Source of the DNA: Harmonia axyridis
Taxonomy: Eukaryota > Arthropoda > Insecta > Coleoptera > Coccinellidae
Assembly: GCF_914767665.1 (NCBI RefSeq)
Contig: NC_059505.1
Location: 28,641,506 to 28,705,505 of the forward strand
Direction: 5' to 3'
Length of the DNA stretch: 64,000 nt
Every line of letters begins with the position of its first letter. Within the stretch, counting starts at the first letter, position 1. Position numbers and translations under genes: made by a program. Under the pieces are notes generated by a model that was given only the letters and a program-made list of their open reading frames with translations, did not search any database and had not been told where the DNA came from. Positions 43,277-55,404 of the stretch are shown in pieces.

Positions 43277-46200
43277 TTTCTCAGGGATATGGATTTGCCA
43301 CTTAGAAGTTGATCCCGTTATTCCCGTTAATTGTTTGACATGAAAATTAATAATTGTGTCGTTTAGTTCCAAGAAATATCTCAGAAAAAAGACTTTTTCT
43401 GAGATATTGAAATGTATGTAAACAGTGAAACGAAAAAATGGGGAAATGTCTGACGAGAATTCAGGAACTTTTAGGCGCTCGTTCGTTCACGCGGCAATTA
43501 AAATCTTGGATACCACGTATGCAGCAATATGGTACCCAAAGGTGCAATTGGCGTATAAATGAACAGGTGTCCAACTTGAACTCAGATTTTGTTGAGTGGA
43601 ACTATGTAGAAGGTGAAATAAAAATAAGTAATTTGACAGCTAATATTGATATTGCAGACACATATCAATCAGCAAAGTTTTATTTTTCCTGCCTATGCAG
43701 CAAAATAACTACTTTCCTGTCTAGAAAGCAAAGTGATTATTCTCAATGCGAATAAAACATTCGACATTTTCTGGCAATCAATATTATCTGCTACCTTCCT
43801 TATTTCTAGAGGAGTGTCTCTATCACTGTCCATAATATAAATATATCTGATATTTTTCCAAAAACTGTTAGATATTCCATAAATTGAACATATACATTCC
43901 CATAGCAACCAACCATTCGTTTTAATTCATCACTACAGAAAAAATAGAAAAATTTTGGGAATTGTAATAATTTGCAAATACGATAACCTACATAAATCAA
44001 TATAAAAAATCGAAGAAAAAATTATACCTATGTTTAACTTGGCAGCAAAGTATATTGACTGCTTTGGCTGAATTCCTAGCCTCACTAAGCTTGGCTATGA
44101 ACTATCAGCCGCGGCAGTCAATCAACTTCTTTGCTGCCTAGTAAAACAAATAACTATTAATACAAGCTCACAGCAAGAGTCAAAAGTGACATATGTGAAA
44201 TAAAACTTTAACCTAATGAACTGACGTTAAATAAAATCGACATCATATAAATATTATATAAATTAAAGATAATAATTTATTGGTATAAACGGTGGCGTTT
44301 AAACAAATAAAAATTTTAAAACCTCACTCAAGGAAAAATACAAATCACGTATACATTCAAGTATCTATATGTGACGAGTACATTTTTAGGTATTTCTGTA
44401 ACGTAGGTAGATAGTGTAGATCCACAATTGAATATCTCCAACAATATGAATCTAATTCAGATCCCACAAAAGAGCAGAACATTCATTCATAAACTGGAGT
44501 GCGCATATTGTAACCTAAGCACACAAAGCCCCAAAACACGATTCTTACCCCAAAACATCCTTCACAAATGGAATATCGTTAGTACTATTCTGACCCTTCG
44601 AAAAGTTATAAATTATATGCCAAGTTCGTCCCAAGTATTATAATAAGGTTTTCATCTATCCAATAGTATTGCTCTCAAGCATGTTTGTACAACTCTACAG
44701 CCTTCATTATAGTTTTACACCTATTTCTGGTTTGGAATCCTCTTTGACTGTTTGTTCGCCTTGTATCCTATTGTTAACGTATTTGCGAAGAACTTGGTGG
44801 TCTAGAATCAGTGAAAAGAGGCATTCACTGGGGAATATATGATATATTGAGGCATTCACGACTGATGTTTTTCTGGAGTGATAGTAAATAGGATGGCATA
44901 TATGGCTAATTTGTCAATTTATCTTTTCAAATAAAAATGAAGAAAATATTAGAATAGAATATTAGAATTTGTAAAACAAGAATATAAAACTGTCATTTTC
45001 TGCTTGTTAGAGATTTTATGATTCCTCGAACCTATGAGTAAAAAGGCTTCGTTTTATAATCGAGTAAATTATTATTTTTTTTTTATTTTATTCTTTTTAT
45101 ATAAAATAACAAGTATCTTCAACATTTTCAAACAAACAAAATTTTTGTTGTTTCGACGGTCACAATGATATTAAAAAGATTTCAATTGATCGAAATACAT
45201 TCTCTACTTCTAGGAAAAAATAATGAATTGACTTTCGAACAATATTTTTTGTTTCCATTTTCCTGTTCTTTCAAAAAAAAGTTGATATTCTGTGAATTTC
45301 GATTAATTGCATTTTGAACTACCAAGAAGCAAAGAAACATTTCTGAAGAACAACATTCACCTATGTTATTGTATCAATATAAAGATACCTAGCCAATGAA
45401 ATATTGTTTTTGCAAATGATAATACGATATTATTTATCCATTTATTTTTTCATAAATAACAATATTCTGTATGACATATGAAGCCCTGAATTATACTGTT
45501 GAGTTTTTTTTTAGATTGTTACGCTGAGTATCCTTTTCTTTTGGTGGAAGAAATTTCGATTGTCGCATCCACCATAAAGACAGCTTTTTACCTAGCATCG
45601 TGAAAAACTTCTATAGGAGCATAAAGGTTTGCAAGGATCAATTTTCCTTACCTTGCTCCCATACGTTGAGAAAATGGCTTCTAACAGATTTGAGTCAGTT
45701 AGTTTGAGAGTCTGGCATTGCACCTTGGATATTGAGGTGGATTATAAACTCAATATTCAATAGCAAAATGTGAAAAGAAGTTATATCCTACTCATTCATT
45801 AATCACAAAATTCTCATAGTACTTTCATTTTTATTCTATTCATACACCTATGGATTTGGTACCTATGTAGGTATATAATTTCTGTATGATATTATACCTA
45901 CCTATTTTCTTTGAAATACTGTTATTCCAAAATTCCACATTTTATTTATTTTATCGACAAATTACGCCAATTTCGAAATTAAGCAACTCACCAAATAACT
46001 TCATAATACCTTCTTTTGAACGCATTTTCAGGAATTAAACTCAGCAAATGGCACGACTTCTCTTTTATGTCATACTTATGTATATTGAAAGGTGATTCGA
46101 AATGGTTTCAAGTTCTTGGAGAAGTTTAAGGAAGAGAAAAAAGTCGAACATAAGCATTTCAGGGTTTTACAGTAAATGATCGGTTTTTGGTAATAAATTC

Positions 46201-46690
46201 ATTTGCGCAATTATCTTATATTTTCCAAAGAACTTCAAAAGAATTTTTTAGCGCTTTAGTAAACTAAATTCTGACTGAATATAAAGCACAGTTGTGGCAA
46301 CTTCATGACAAAAGAAATATTGATAATTTTGTAAACCCGCCGTATATCTTTCCCATGAATAATATTAATATAAGAAAGATGAGCAATTCATTATTCGAGA
46401 AGGAAAAGGATTGACAAGAATTTCTCAAGCGAAATTATGGCATTAATTTTACTGCCAAACATAGCAATTACATACATTTTTCTTATCTTTAATAATGTGA
46501 CTATTTAAATTCAAATTCTAAATTCTAAAATTTCTCCTACCTCGTAGATTACTTTTAATTTTAAACCGACTTGTGAATTCAGAGATTTTTTGTTGTTGTT
46601 TCGTTATTACTGAAGCAAGTATTGATTACTGCTATAAACTCGCAAGGAGTCTATTGAATTATTTCGATATAGAAGAATATATTTATTTGC
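43277..46690. other. No gene seen; hairpin 44041-44138
   Basis: GGCAGCAAAGTATATTGACTGC and its near complement GCAGTCAAT...TTTGCTGCC enclose a second smaller stem (GGCTGAA...TCAGCC). A 105-codon frame at 43438-43755 has no recognisable domain. The rest is AT-rich. Confidence 0.4.
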
Positions 46691-46694
46691 TGCA

Positions 46695-47000
46695 ATGTCC
46701 GATTTAGTGAAAGACTTACCGAGTGATATTGAGGAAGCAGAACAATCTGCGTTATCTACAATTATTATTCCTAAGAAGTAGGGAAACTAGGATGGTTTAC
46801 CCTATGCCAAATTAGGTTAATGGTGTAAACACAAAAGAATTAACCATTCGAACGAAAAAGTTTTGCTACCGTATTTTAAAGAAAAAAAAGGAGAATTGTG
46901 GATCTTATTTTCGATGTTGAGAACCGAATTGTCCTTATTTGAACGAATTATTCATATTTATATAATATAAAAACTTATTGGCCTCTAAAAACGTAAAAGA
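46695..47000 (+). pseudogene. Tyrosine-recombinase (Crypton-like) N-terminal remnant
   Basis: From the ATG at 46695: MSDLVKDLPSDIEEAEQSAL, then IPKK and a stop, then (other frames, after small indels) WCKHKRINHSNEKVLLPYFK, EKKGELWILFSMLRTELSLF and KLIGL. The order of a short acidic start, I-P-x-K-S, a WC...EKVLLxYF helix and a LWxLFSMLR core-binding helix matches the N-terminal SAM-like core-binding region of insect Crypton-like tyrosine recombinases. Several stops show it is dead. The catalytic half is not found downstream. Confidence 0.65.
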
Positions 47001-47413
47001 CGATTTTGATAAAAAAAAACATTTCCTATTTTCTGAAAGAAACGAATTCCGATAAAGAACATTTACTGAACAATGTAGCATCAATCGTTGGACGAAAGTA
47101 TGTTGAGAATTCGCTATTTTTTGATAAAATACATCAAAATGATAAAGAAATCGTTCTGCTTAGAATGTTAAACATGACAGTTTTTTTCTAAAATCTTCTA
47201 ATAGAAAATGTGGAGTGCAACCTGATAGTATTAATGATAATATTAATTTGGATATCCACCATTGTTGAAGTTGTCAAATCCTTGTTTTTATAAAGGTTAA
47301 TGTAGTCGGCGGTCATCAACTACTCCCCTTGCAGATTCTGGAGCTGATTTGCTGTCTTGCTGATCATCAAACAGCATAGGGTCTTTAATGACAATAAGAG
47401 GTAATGCAAAGTA
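47001..47413. other. No gene seen
   Basis: A 61-codon frame (47006-47191) continues the previous remnant in another frame but loses family resemblance. Nothing else is visible. Confidence 0.3.
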
Positions 47414-47421
47414 GTTCAGTC

Positions 47422-48166
47422 TAGACGGCTTGGCTTGATTTTCAAGCTTCTTGGCTTAAGCTTGTCTTGGTTTCAAGTCAAATAGTAGTTTTTCAATTCC
47501 AAGTCAAGTATTTATTTATCAAGTACTTGCATCATATCAAGCTACTTCATTTATAACAGTTCTATTGTGTAATATCACATCAATAAAAAATGATGAAATG
47601 AGAAGAAACCTTGAAAAACCAATTTTATTTATTAAACCTACAAAATAAATTTCATGAATATTGAGAAACCTTCAGGCTTTGCTTGATTTCATAATTTTCC
47701 ATCCAGGATCTAAAACACATGAGGCATCTTATAAATTTGTCGCCTTATCTGGCGCGGGCTTTTGTAACTGTAAGAGCATCTCTGGAAAATTGTCTTTCAA
47801 CAGGAGCTGAAGATGCTGGCGTTGATGAAAAATCCTTGGCCTTTTTGGCCAAGTTTGGAAAGATATTTCTGAAACTACCAAAATCTATCAATAGATTTCA
47901 TAGAAATGTGAGAAAACTATACTAATAAAGACACACTGGCGAATGCTTCAGTCTCTCGGCTCTAGAGGATTCCCCTTATTTAGTCTAAGCTCGCACGAGA
48001 TTGCAGAAATATATGCCGTACGATGCGTTCATATCAAGCTCAAGTAATATCAAGTAGCTTGATATCAAGTCAAGCAATAAATATCTAAAATAAAGTCAAG
48101 TCAAGCTCAAATTGTAATTTTTCGAGTTAAGTAGTTGGTTGAAATATCAAAGCTGATAAATCCCTA
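47422..48166 (+). mobile_element. Non-autonomous hAT-type element, copy D
   Basis: It begins TAGACGGCTTGGCTTGA (the GGATTCA part of the end is deleted) and ends TGATAAATCCCTA. Flanking octamers GTTCAGTC (47414-47421) and GTTCATTC (48167-48174) match at seven of eight positions. The core contains the frame LARAFVTVRASLENCLSTGA, the clearest of all copies. The orientation is the same as in A, B, C and E. Confidence 0.88.
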
Positions 48167-48174
48167 GTTCATTC

Positions 48175-49907
48175 TTACAATTATTCTGAATTTATCGTCA
48201 TTAATATGAAGGAATATTCTTTTCATCAACAATTGGGAAATATTTTACTTTCCCTAACTTGTTACTAAAAGTAAAAATATACAAAACTTGTTCAATTTGT
48301 ATCACTCCATATGTCATAACTTAAAAAAAAAATATTTTTCCGCATTTGTGCTATGTGAAATTACACTTCCGCTATAATTATAGATTACAGCAATCATAAA
48401 TAGTTAAATGGCAGGACTACATTTTTTTCCCATCAACTAAAAGGCGGAAAATTATTGAAGTAGCGTTTCTACCAGACATGAATCGAAACGAATAGAACAC
48501 TTGGAAACTATCTCATCCCCTCCAGTCCATCTCGTAACGACGATTCGTCCAGACGCTGGTACAAAAAGAATCATTCAACACATTAGGGGGATATCAAAAA
48601 TAATGCGTTACAACCAGGTGTGAGCGTGCATTTAGGATTTTCATATTTTGTCACCCGTTTTGTTCGTAGTAGATTTATCCTTCAGCAACAATGCGCCACT
48701 GGTTTTTTCCTGTATTTGTGCGGCTCAGAGGCGTTACCATCGTCCCCTGGAATTACTCGATTTGATACAGGGACTTGTCCCTGCTATTGTGAAGAATGAT
48801 TTGTTTAAAGGGCGGGAGTTCGTTCTTCTGAAAGGTGCTATCATAAAGGGACACGGTGATGTTGACAAATTTTAGGTTGCGTGTGTAATTTTTCAATAAA
48901 CCCATGAATTTTGGAGGAACGCCCACTTTTTCTTTATGCGCTGTCGGGATATGGGTAATTTTGATATGGAGGGTTTTTCGGCACATGCTACTTGTTGAAA
49001 TTTTTTTCGAATAATTAGGTAGTTCCGTTACTGGGCGTAACTGCATGCAAATCGAATTAATTTTTCATTACTTGCGACTGAAGTATTCATTTTATTATTT
49101 TCTTGAACTTCTATAGGGTGTGACTAAACTCTGGGAAGAAAATTATTTTTTCAGTATGTAGCTCGATTTAGTATGTCATTCGAAAAACGTCAACTGAAAA
49201 TCATAATTGGCGCATTCAACAGGAAGATCGGTAGCGTAAGTAGCTCCGCTACTGATAAGTATCAGTTTGGTAATGTTAGTATTCTCTGATGGACGGGTTG
49301 CTCCTTTTCTTGACAGCAATATGGGCAATAGGTTCTGTGAATCCTTCTTGAATAACATAGTTTTTAATTTCCAAGTTTGCTTACGGTATTATTCCTTTTT
49401 TATTCTTCAATACCTATATGGGAAATTTATTTAGAGTAGAATTTCAGAATGTTAATGAACGTTTATGTTTCAGTTTCCATTATTGCTATATTTGAAATTT
49501 AAATTTCCTCCCAAAATCACTGTCAAAACTGTCACTAATGTCAGCTACTCAACATGTTACCAAAAAGTAGCATAAAATAAATTCCCTACCAAAGATGGCG
49601 ACCGCTCCGTAGCATACGCTGCGTAGCGGAAACTGATAGAATGCGTTCAGCAGAAAATTCATAGAATATTGACAACTGTTGAGTCTGCTGAACACGCCCA
49701 TTATCATTCGTTACCTACGTCCTAGTCTGTTCTACGAAGCGTTATATTCTTTTCTCTCTGAAATAAATGATAATACTTGATGACAACATATTCATAACTA
49801 GGTTCGATATTTTTTGATCATTTGAAGTGAGGGGTTGGTGCTTCATTGTTTCTATTTATATAACGAGAATGTTAAGCTCCTTCTTCTCCCTTATTTTGAG
49901 GGTCAGT
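48175..49907. other. No gene seen
   Basis: Mixed AT-rich sequence. 48480-48890 is somewhat GC-richer with short overlapping frames but no motif. The stretch 49560-49740 holds GTAGCATACGCTGCGTAGCG-type local symmetry only. Confidence 0.35.
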
Positions 49908-50020
49908 ATTATGAAGGATAACCGACGGTTGAACCGATGCGTCAACTACCAAATTCCGTATTTCTAGTAAGGAAAATGTTAGTTGACGCAACGGTTGAAC
50001 CGTCGGTTATCCTTTATAAT
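49908..50020. mobile_element. 113-bp hairpin MITE
   Basis: Arms of about 41 bp, ATTATGAAGGATAACCGACG and onward, pair with CGTCGGTTATCCTTTATAAT at three or so mismatches around a 31-bp loop. The extreme symmetry, abrupt edges and lack of frame suggest a miniature inverted-repeat element or a processed RNA hairpin. Confidence 0.7.
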
Positions 50021-50479
50021 ACCTCCAGGCTCTAAGACTGCTGCCTTGTTATTTTCTGTTCATCCAGCCTTCTGAGATGTGGACGTCCAACGCTAGTACA
50101 ATCTTTTTGGTGCTCGGCCACTTTGCCCATCGACCATCGTCTATCCTCTCTACATGATCCCTCCAGAATCTAATGCGACTTATAAAATGCAAGGAGGTAC
50201 GAAAGCTTTAAATTGCATATTTTTCGAGTTGTGTTTTGAGCTTTATCTTATAATCAAGGACGTTGCTGGTAAAACAAATCAGTTATTCTCAACTATCCGA
50301 AGAAAATCATGGTAAATTTTAGTATTCCCGCTAATATTTTAGAGGCAGCAGATAGTGTACGTTTAGCTTCGCTTCATAAATGTCCAAGATTTTATAGGAG
50401 AAAGAATATTCACTGTTTTGTAATTGGACCAAAAAGGAACAGGTTCAAGGTGCTGAAGAAGTTATTTTACTAGCGCTAA

Positions 50480-51180
50480 TCACTCAAAAGAATATTCACC
50501 TAAAAGTCTATGGCCAAATATTCCATATTAAGAGGTTTTTTGCAATTGAAACAAAACTTGACGAATACGGTACGTAAATAATGTTTATCAAAAAGAAAAT
50601 TGTTTGATACTGAGCTACAATTCATTTGTACAGACCCAGACAAGGAATTTTTGATGATGAAAGTCGCTTTAGGAGCGCACTTGTAGGAGCTTGTGGAACT
50701 AATAAGTAAGTCATATATCTACAGACGACTACGAGATTATTGCAAACAAGACAATTGTGACTATCTATTTCACACACAAAACAAATAGGAGAAGATTCTT
50801 TGTAGTTTTATCTAATGATGATAGCAGCCCTATAATATTATTAAAAAAATATTTAACCATTCGACCATTTGATTAACACACAGAAACCTCTTTATAACCA
50901 ACAGAAAATGAAAATGCACCTTTCAGCTTTGTGATATTCCCTCCTTTCCAAAATACCTGTGAAAATTGCCAGATATCTTAATCTCAAAAATTCCAAGCTT
51001 ATAGACTGGCCATTGTGTGAAAAGATCAATAGCAACATTTCTTGTCAACACTGGTGGAAATATCTTATATCTGCAAGAGCCATACTGAAGTATGGTTGGT
51101 AGAGGATATTTAGAAGAAAATCTGACGGAAAAAATTGCACAAAAAATCCAGATGGAAGATGTTTCGATATAGTTATTTAT
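50480..51180 (+). repeat. Duplicated segment B, left part
   Basis: Partner of 10440-10730 plus 11619-12000. It lacks the hAT-type insertion: TGCAAACAAGACAATTG (50741-50757) corresponds to the target octamer AAAACAAG followed by ATAACTG in segment A. Frames are broken throughout. Upstream, 50311-50472 has a 54-codon open frame (MVNFSIPANILEAADSVRLA...) with no counterpart in A and no recognised family. Confidence 0.6.
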
Positions 51181-51189
51181 AATACAAGT

Positions 51190-51580
51190 GCAGAAGGCAT
51201 TGATATTCTTCTACGAGTTCAAAATTCAAAAACGAGCCACGAAGTGGCGAGTTTTGGAATGAACGAGTGGTAGAATGAGCCTTCTGTACGAGTATTATAC
51301 ATTATTTTCTCTAATTCATTGCATTTTCATTGAAATTAATGAAATATTTCCATAAATATAATTTAGTGATTTTTGCATTGAAAAATGTTGGTTGACCGAA
51401 CTGATTTCTTTAAGGCAAATTAATGAATTGACAGATAAATCCATGGCGGAAAGTTCGGAGTACCAACATAGAATAATTAAATATTACCATGAAAACTGTG
51501 CGTTTCTGATATATTCTCGCACGATTTTGTTCTACAAGATGTGGAAGAATGAACGGAATAACCACAGAATTAGAGAAAAG
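51190..51580 (+). mobile_element. Family P repeat, copy 4, inserted in segment B
   Basis: It starts with the hairpin module (CAAAAACGAGCCACGAAGTG, a perfect GCCAC-GAA-GTGGC stem-loop), then ATTTTCTCTAATTCATTG, and ends AGAATTAGAGAAA at about 51566-51578, the inverted partner. An ATG (51444) reads MAESSEYQHRIIKYYHENCA and stays open to about 51630. Segment A lacks this block at the matching place (around 12020), so it is an insertion. The N-terminal peptide differs from copies 1 and 3, so it is another subfamily. Confidence 0.65.
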
Positions 51581-51960
51581 CATTTTCCAAACACTAGTGT
51601 GTTGATCAGTTTCAGTCATCACATAATATAATGAAAAACGTGGAGAGTACAAATGGTCGTTTGGAAGTCATGATTGTAGCTGTAGAATCATCGGAAATTA
51701 GTACCAATAAAGCAAAAGACTATGGGGCAATGGATAACAAACAAATCACCTTCAATTCTGGAAATTGCAATTGTTAAAAGATTTAAATTCATCTTATTAA
51801 TCAAAAATAATTCGCATGAATACCTAGTTAACTATTTTATTTATGAACTGGTAATAAATGTTTTATCAGAACCTGAAAAACTTTTCCATTTGTTTTGATA
51901 TTATGTTCCTCCTATTATGAATCAAGTAGAAACATAACAGGATGACAATAATTGTAAATG
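51581..51960 (+). repeat. Duplicated segment B, right part
   Basis: Homologous to about 12030-12330 (GTGTTGATCAGTTTCAGTCA against GATCAGTTTCAGTCATCATA; then GGCAATG.ATAACAAA.GAATCACC). Unrecognised decayed sequence. Confidence 0.55.
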
Positions 51961-52279
51961 ATACTATGATTTTTTTTATCTCATAAATAAGTTGATACCT
52001 GTTTCTTATTTAGATTTTATTGCTTAGTTACTTATATCATTATTTAGTACCTTATGGTCTCGGGCATAATCATAATACTTTAATGAGTTTTATTTGCACA
52101 AATAATGAATACAATAATTTGTTTTCGAATTCATATTAAATTAGCAACTTCGAAAGGATTCCATGAATGTTAGGATGCCTGCAGCAAATATGGATTAATG
52201 TTTCATTATATGGTTATCATCCGTCTATAAAAAAAGGAAACCCAGAAGGTATGACTGCAAGCAATCTCAAAATCTAATT
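51961..52279. other. No gene seen
   Basis: AT-rich spacer. Confidence 0.4.
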
Positions 52280-52733
52280 TTTTCGGCAACCGTCCGGGAA
52301 GTGAGCACTTCCCGGACTAGGCCGGAAAAGAATCATAGAATCCATGGCAACCGAGATAACCGCTGACAGTTCATATGAAATTAGTTGTCAAAAATTTGCA
52401 TGTTTTTTGATCGCAATCGCAATAAAATATGGAAAGCAGCAGCGATAGTGTTATTTTACATGGTTGCCGAAAAAATATTGTACGCAACACGCCCGAAAAT
52501 GGTTTTTTTGGACTCACAGACTTCCAGGATGAGCGTAAGCGAGTCCTGGAATTTTGTCTATTCGTCCAAAAAAACCATATTTTCCGGACTTGTTACGTAC
52601 ATATGTAAATTACTATTTTCGGCAACCGTCCGGGAAGTGCTCACTTCCCGGACGCTTTTTCTCTGAGAAAGTAGCATATCCCGGCCTAGTCCGGAAAGTA
52701 CGTACTTCCCGGACTAGGCCGGAAAAGAATCAC
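52280..52733 (+). mobile_element. GC-palindrome repeat K, copy 2
   Basis: It is flanked on both sides by TTTTCGGCAACCGTCCGGGA and stacked palindromes (GTGAGCACTTC, GTGCTCACTTCCCGG, AAGTACGTACTT). The central hairpin unit matches copies 1 and 3 but its loop reads GAGCGTAAGCGAG, inverted relative to theirs. Open frames here are by-products of the repeat. Confidence 0.78.
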
Positions 52734-53065
52734 GTCGTTTGTGTCATTGTGGATATGAAAATCTTGGTAGGTATATTTTTAATAAATGCAGTTGATCATT
52801 ACCATAGTAACCGAGAAAACTGCTAACAGTTCATATGAAATTAGTTGTCAACAATTTGTATGTTTTTCGATCGCAATCGTAATAAAATATGGAAAGCAGC
52901 AGCGATAGTGTTATTCTACACGGTTGCCGAAAAAATATTGTACGCAACACGCCCGAAAATGATTTTTTTGGACTCACAGACTTCCAGGACTCGCTTACGC
53001 TCGTCCTGGAATTTTGTCTATTCGTCCAAAAAAACCCTATTTTCCGGACTTGTTACGTAAATTAC
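52734..53065 (+). mobile_element. GC-palindrome repeat K, copy 3 (partial)
   Basis: From about 52800 (ACCATAGTAACCGAG) to 53065 it repeats the central unit of copy 2, with loop CTCGCTTACGCTCG. It lacks the right-hand palindrome block. Copies 2 and 3 lie head to tail, separated by about 70 bp. Confidence 0.75.
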
Positions 53066-54440
53066 TATTTTGAAGATATACTGTTTTTTATACCTAGTCA
53101 TTTCGGTGAAATAACACTGTCTCCAGCCTCTGCCTGAAGAGCTGCTGATGTTCGACGCTGATGTTACCTTTAATTTTTCAGGATCACACAAACCCAGATA
53201 TTTCTTAATGGTATGATATATCCACTGGTATGATAAGCCACTTGGAGGAAGCCGGAATATTTCGATTTTACAAGGGTTGTCCAAGTTTCTAGAGATTCAT
53301 TTGGAGTCAGTGAATTTTATGGACTAGTTCAAGTGACTTTGGATATACTATACATGGAATTTTGCGAAAGGTGTTTTGCCTCTTTCAACAGCCTTCTCTT
53401 ACGATATCAACATGAAATTTAGCTTGAAGCTTGTATTGCTACTCTACATTATGCATAATTCCATCTTGATCGAAATCAGTTTGGAAATTATCAGGAGAAT
53501 AAAGTATGGAAGGAGCATCTTTACAGAACCCCTATAGTTCGATTCAGCCCATTAACGAACTAATTCACAGAATTCTAGTCTAGTTTCGGGTGTCTAGGAA
53601 AATTGGGAAGGATCATTAATTTGTCTCTACTTTATGAATTTCGTAATATTGAAACACTGGTTGCAATAAGGTTAGGAGCATACGAATTATTTCCAAATCA
53701 CGGTTATACCTACCTAACTGATTCAGGGAAAGCTTAAAACTAAAAGGAACGAATATTTCGGAGAATTCTATTACTTCAGTTCATTCCACTTTCAAAACCG
53801 CACCAATTAAACATTTTCCAGCGAATCCCCGACTTTTCCCAGAGCAATTTAGTCTGATTCATACGAGACTCTAAAATTCAACCCAATTCTGTATGTCGGA
53901 ATTCCTACATGCCCAATTTACCAAACTACGAACTCAAGCTTGGCCGATTATGAATTCAGAATGGAGTTAATTTCCTACAGGCGCCTCCAATTAACTTAAT
54001 ACCCCCCTCCGGGCCGAAGACGTTGACACCGAGGCTCCTGAAGATGTTCACAATCATTCCGTACAAATTCGAAGAAATTACGGTTTCGGAACACCGTCCA
54101 AGACTTTCGATTACCATACAAATTGCCGTATCTAACGTAAGTTGATTTTGAAACGTTTTTAATTCGGTGAATTGGATGGATTTGTAAATATGAGGCAATA
54201 ACCAGAAATTATCGACAATTTCGACACGCTAGGTTGATGGTCGAAGTATGGAAGGAATTGGAGATGGTGGTTGGCAAGGAGACGTTGAAAATGACCATTT
54301 AAAAACGAGAGGCGAAATTCTTAATCCATGAATAAAGCTTTAAATTGGTAATAATGGCAACACTGTGTATTATTTATTGACATTTCTTATGTCACATGTG
54401 TTCAGTTGGTTATGTCATTTAATCATGGAAATATACAGGC
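53066..54440. other. No gene seen; GC-richer island 53780-54190
   Basis: The island has a minus-strand frame of 80 codons (53956-54198) with blocks such as GVNVFGPEGGIKLIGGACRK. I recognise no family and no splice context is convincing. It could be a lone exon or a conserved non-coding element. Confidence 0.35.
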
Positions 54441-54449
54441 TTCAACCAC

Positions 54450-54700
54450 TTTTAAAAATTGTTAAATTGTTTTATTAAAATCAGTGCCATTATGGATCCT
54501 GAGATTTATTTGAAAACAATTCATGGAATATATTATTCAATTAATCGACTCACTATTAGTCGTATTGTGGACAAATTCGAAAGTGGTACCAAGAACGGCT
54601 CAATACTTGGTGCTGGTACTCTAGTATCGAATACAGAAAATGCACCTTCAAATTTCTCTATACAATACGACAATAAACATGTGAGAATGGAATAATGCAT
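54450..54700 (+). pseudogene. Possible mariner-type N-terminal fragment
   Basis: A 67-codon frame from ATG 54492 reads MDPEIYLKTIHGIYYSINRL, then TISRIVDKFESGTKNGSILG. The TISRIVDKFESG stretch resembles the second helix-turn-helix of mariner-type transposases (T-I-R-R-I-V-x-K-F-E-x-T-G). The rest is not recognisable. A diverged partner with a small inversion is at 2910-3045. Confidence 0.4.
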
Positions 54701-55400
54701 AATAAGTTTGAAGGTTCTTTGTTGATTTGTTGATTGATGATTTACCTTACACTTCTGATGGCATTAATGGCTGGCTATAATTTTTGTTATGGATGAAAAA
54801 AATGATTTCTTTATGTAAGTCTAGTGCCGAACTCCTAAAACATTAAATTTCTTCGCTTGTAGGTATCGCAGTAGAAGATATGAAATTTCAGTTTTAGTTT
54901 TTTGGTAGTCTGTGATTAGTACCAACTAGATGTTTGTTTGTTAATATCCTCTGATCTGAAATAGTAGAAAGTTGTTCATATTGTGATCTATCATTGCTAG
55001 GGTAATATCATCTGCTCGGACAACAATATGACAGTCAATATTCTTTGGAAAGTCGTTAATAAATAATAAATATGTGAGACCCCATATGACTCTTGAGGGA
55101 TACCATGAGTAATAGTTGAAATGGAACAATTTTCTAGGTTTTGTAAATATGAGGAGGATAGCGAAAAGCAATTTCCCTAAAACCTTAATATTCGAGTTAT
55201 TCCAGACATACAAAATATCAATGTTTTCATAATCAGCCTAGCTGTTTAATAAAAAACTTTGCTTTATCACCCTATTTCTTGGAAAAAGAAGTTTAATCTC
55301 ATTAGGAATATCATTATTAATTATGATAATATCTTATTATTATTGATTACTGTGATGCTACTTAACGAATTTGCAAAAATTCGATAATACTTCACTCAAT
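54701..55400. other. No gene seen
   Basis: A 90-codon minus-strand frame (54941-55213) contains IWGLTYLLFINDFPKNIDCH and VVRADDIT. This loosely resembles a reverse-transcriptase stretch (GSILGPLLFLLYINDLP...YADDT), so it may be a LINE core fragment. It is short and the match is imperfect. Confidence 0.45.
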
Positions 55401-55404
55401 CTTT

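Noticed and set aside
43438..43755. 105-codon frame MGKCLTRIQELLGARSF...
   Set aside because: The beginning overlaps a short motif (GGCGCTCGTTCGTTCACGCG) with variants at 28853 and 36270; no domain is recognised.
52385..53060. Repeated frames starting MSKICMFFDRNRNKIWKAAA (also at 16397 on the minus strand)
   Set aside because: They coincide with the palindromic repeat K, cross its hairpin loop and end at different places in each copy. Not a conserved protein.
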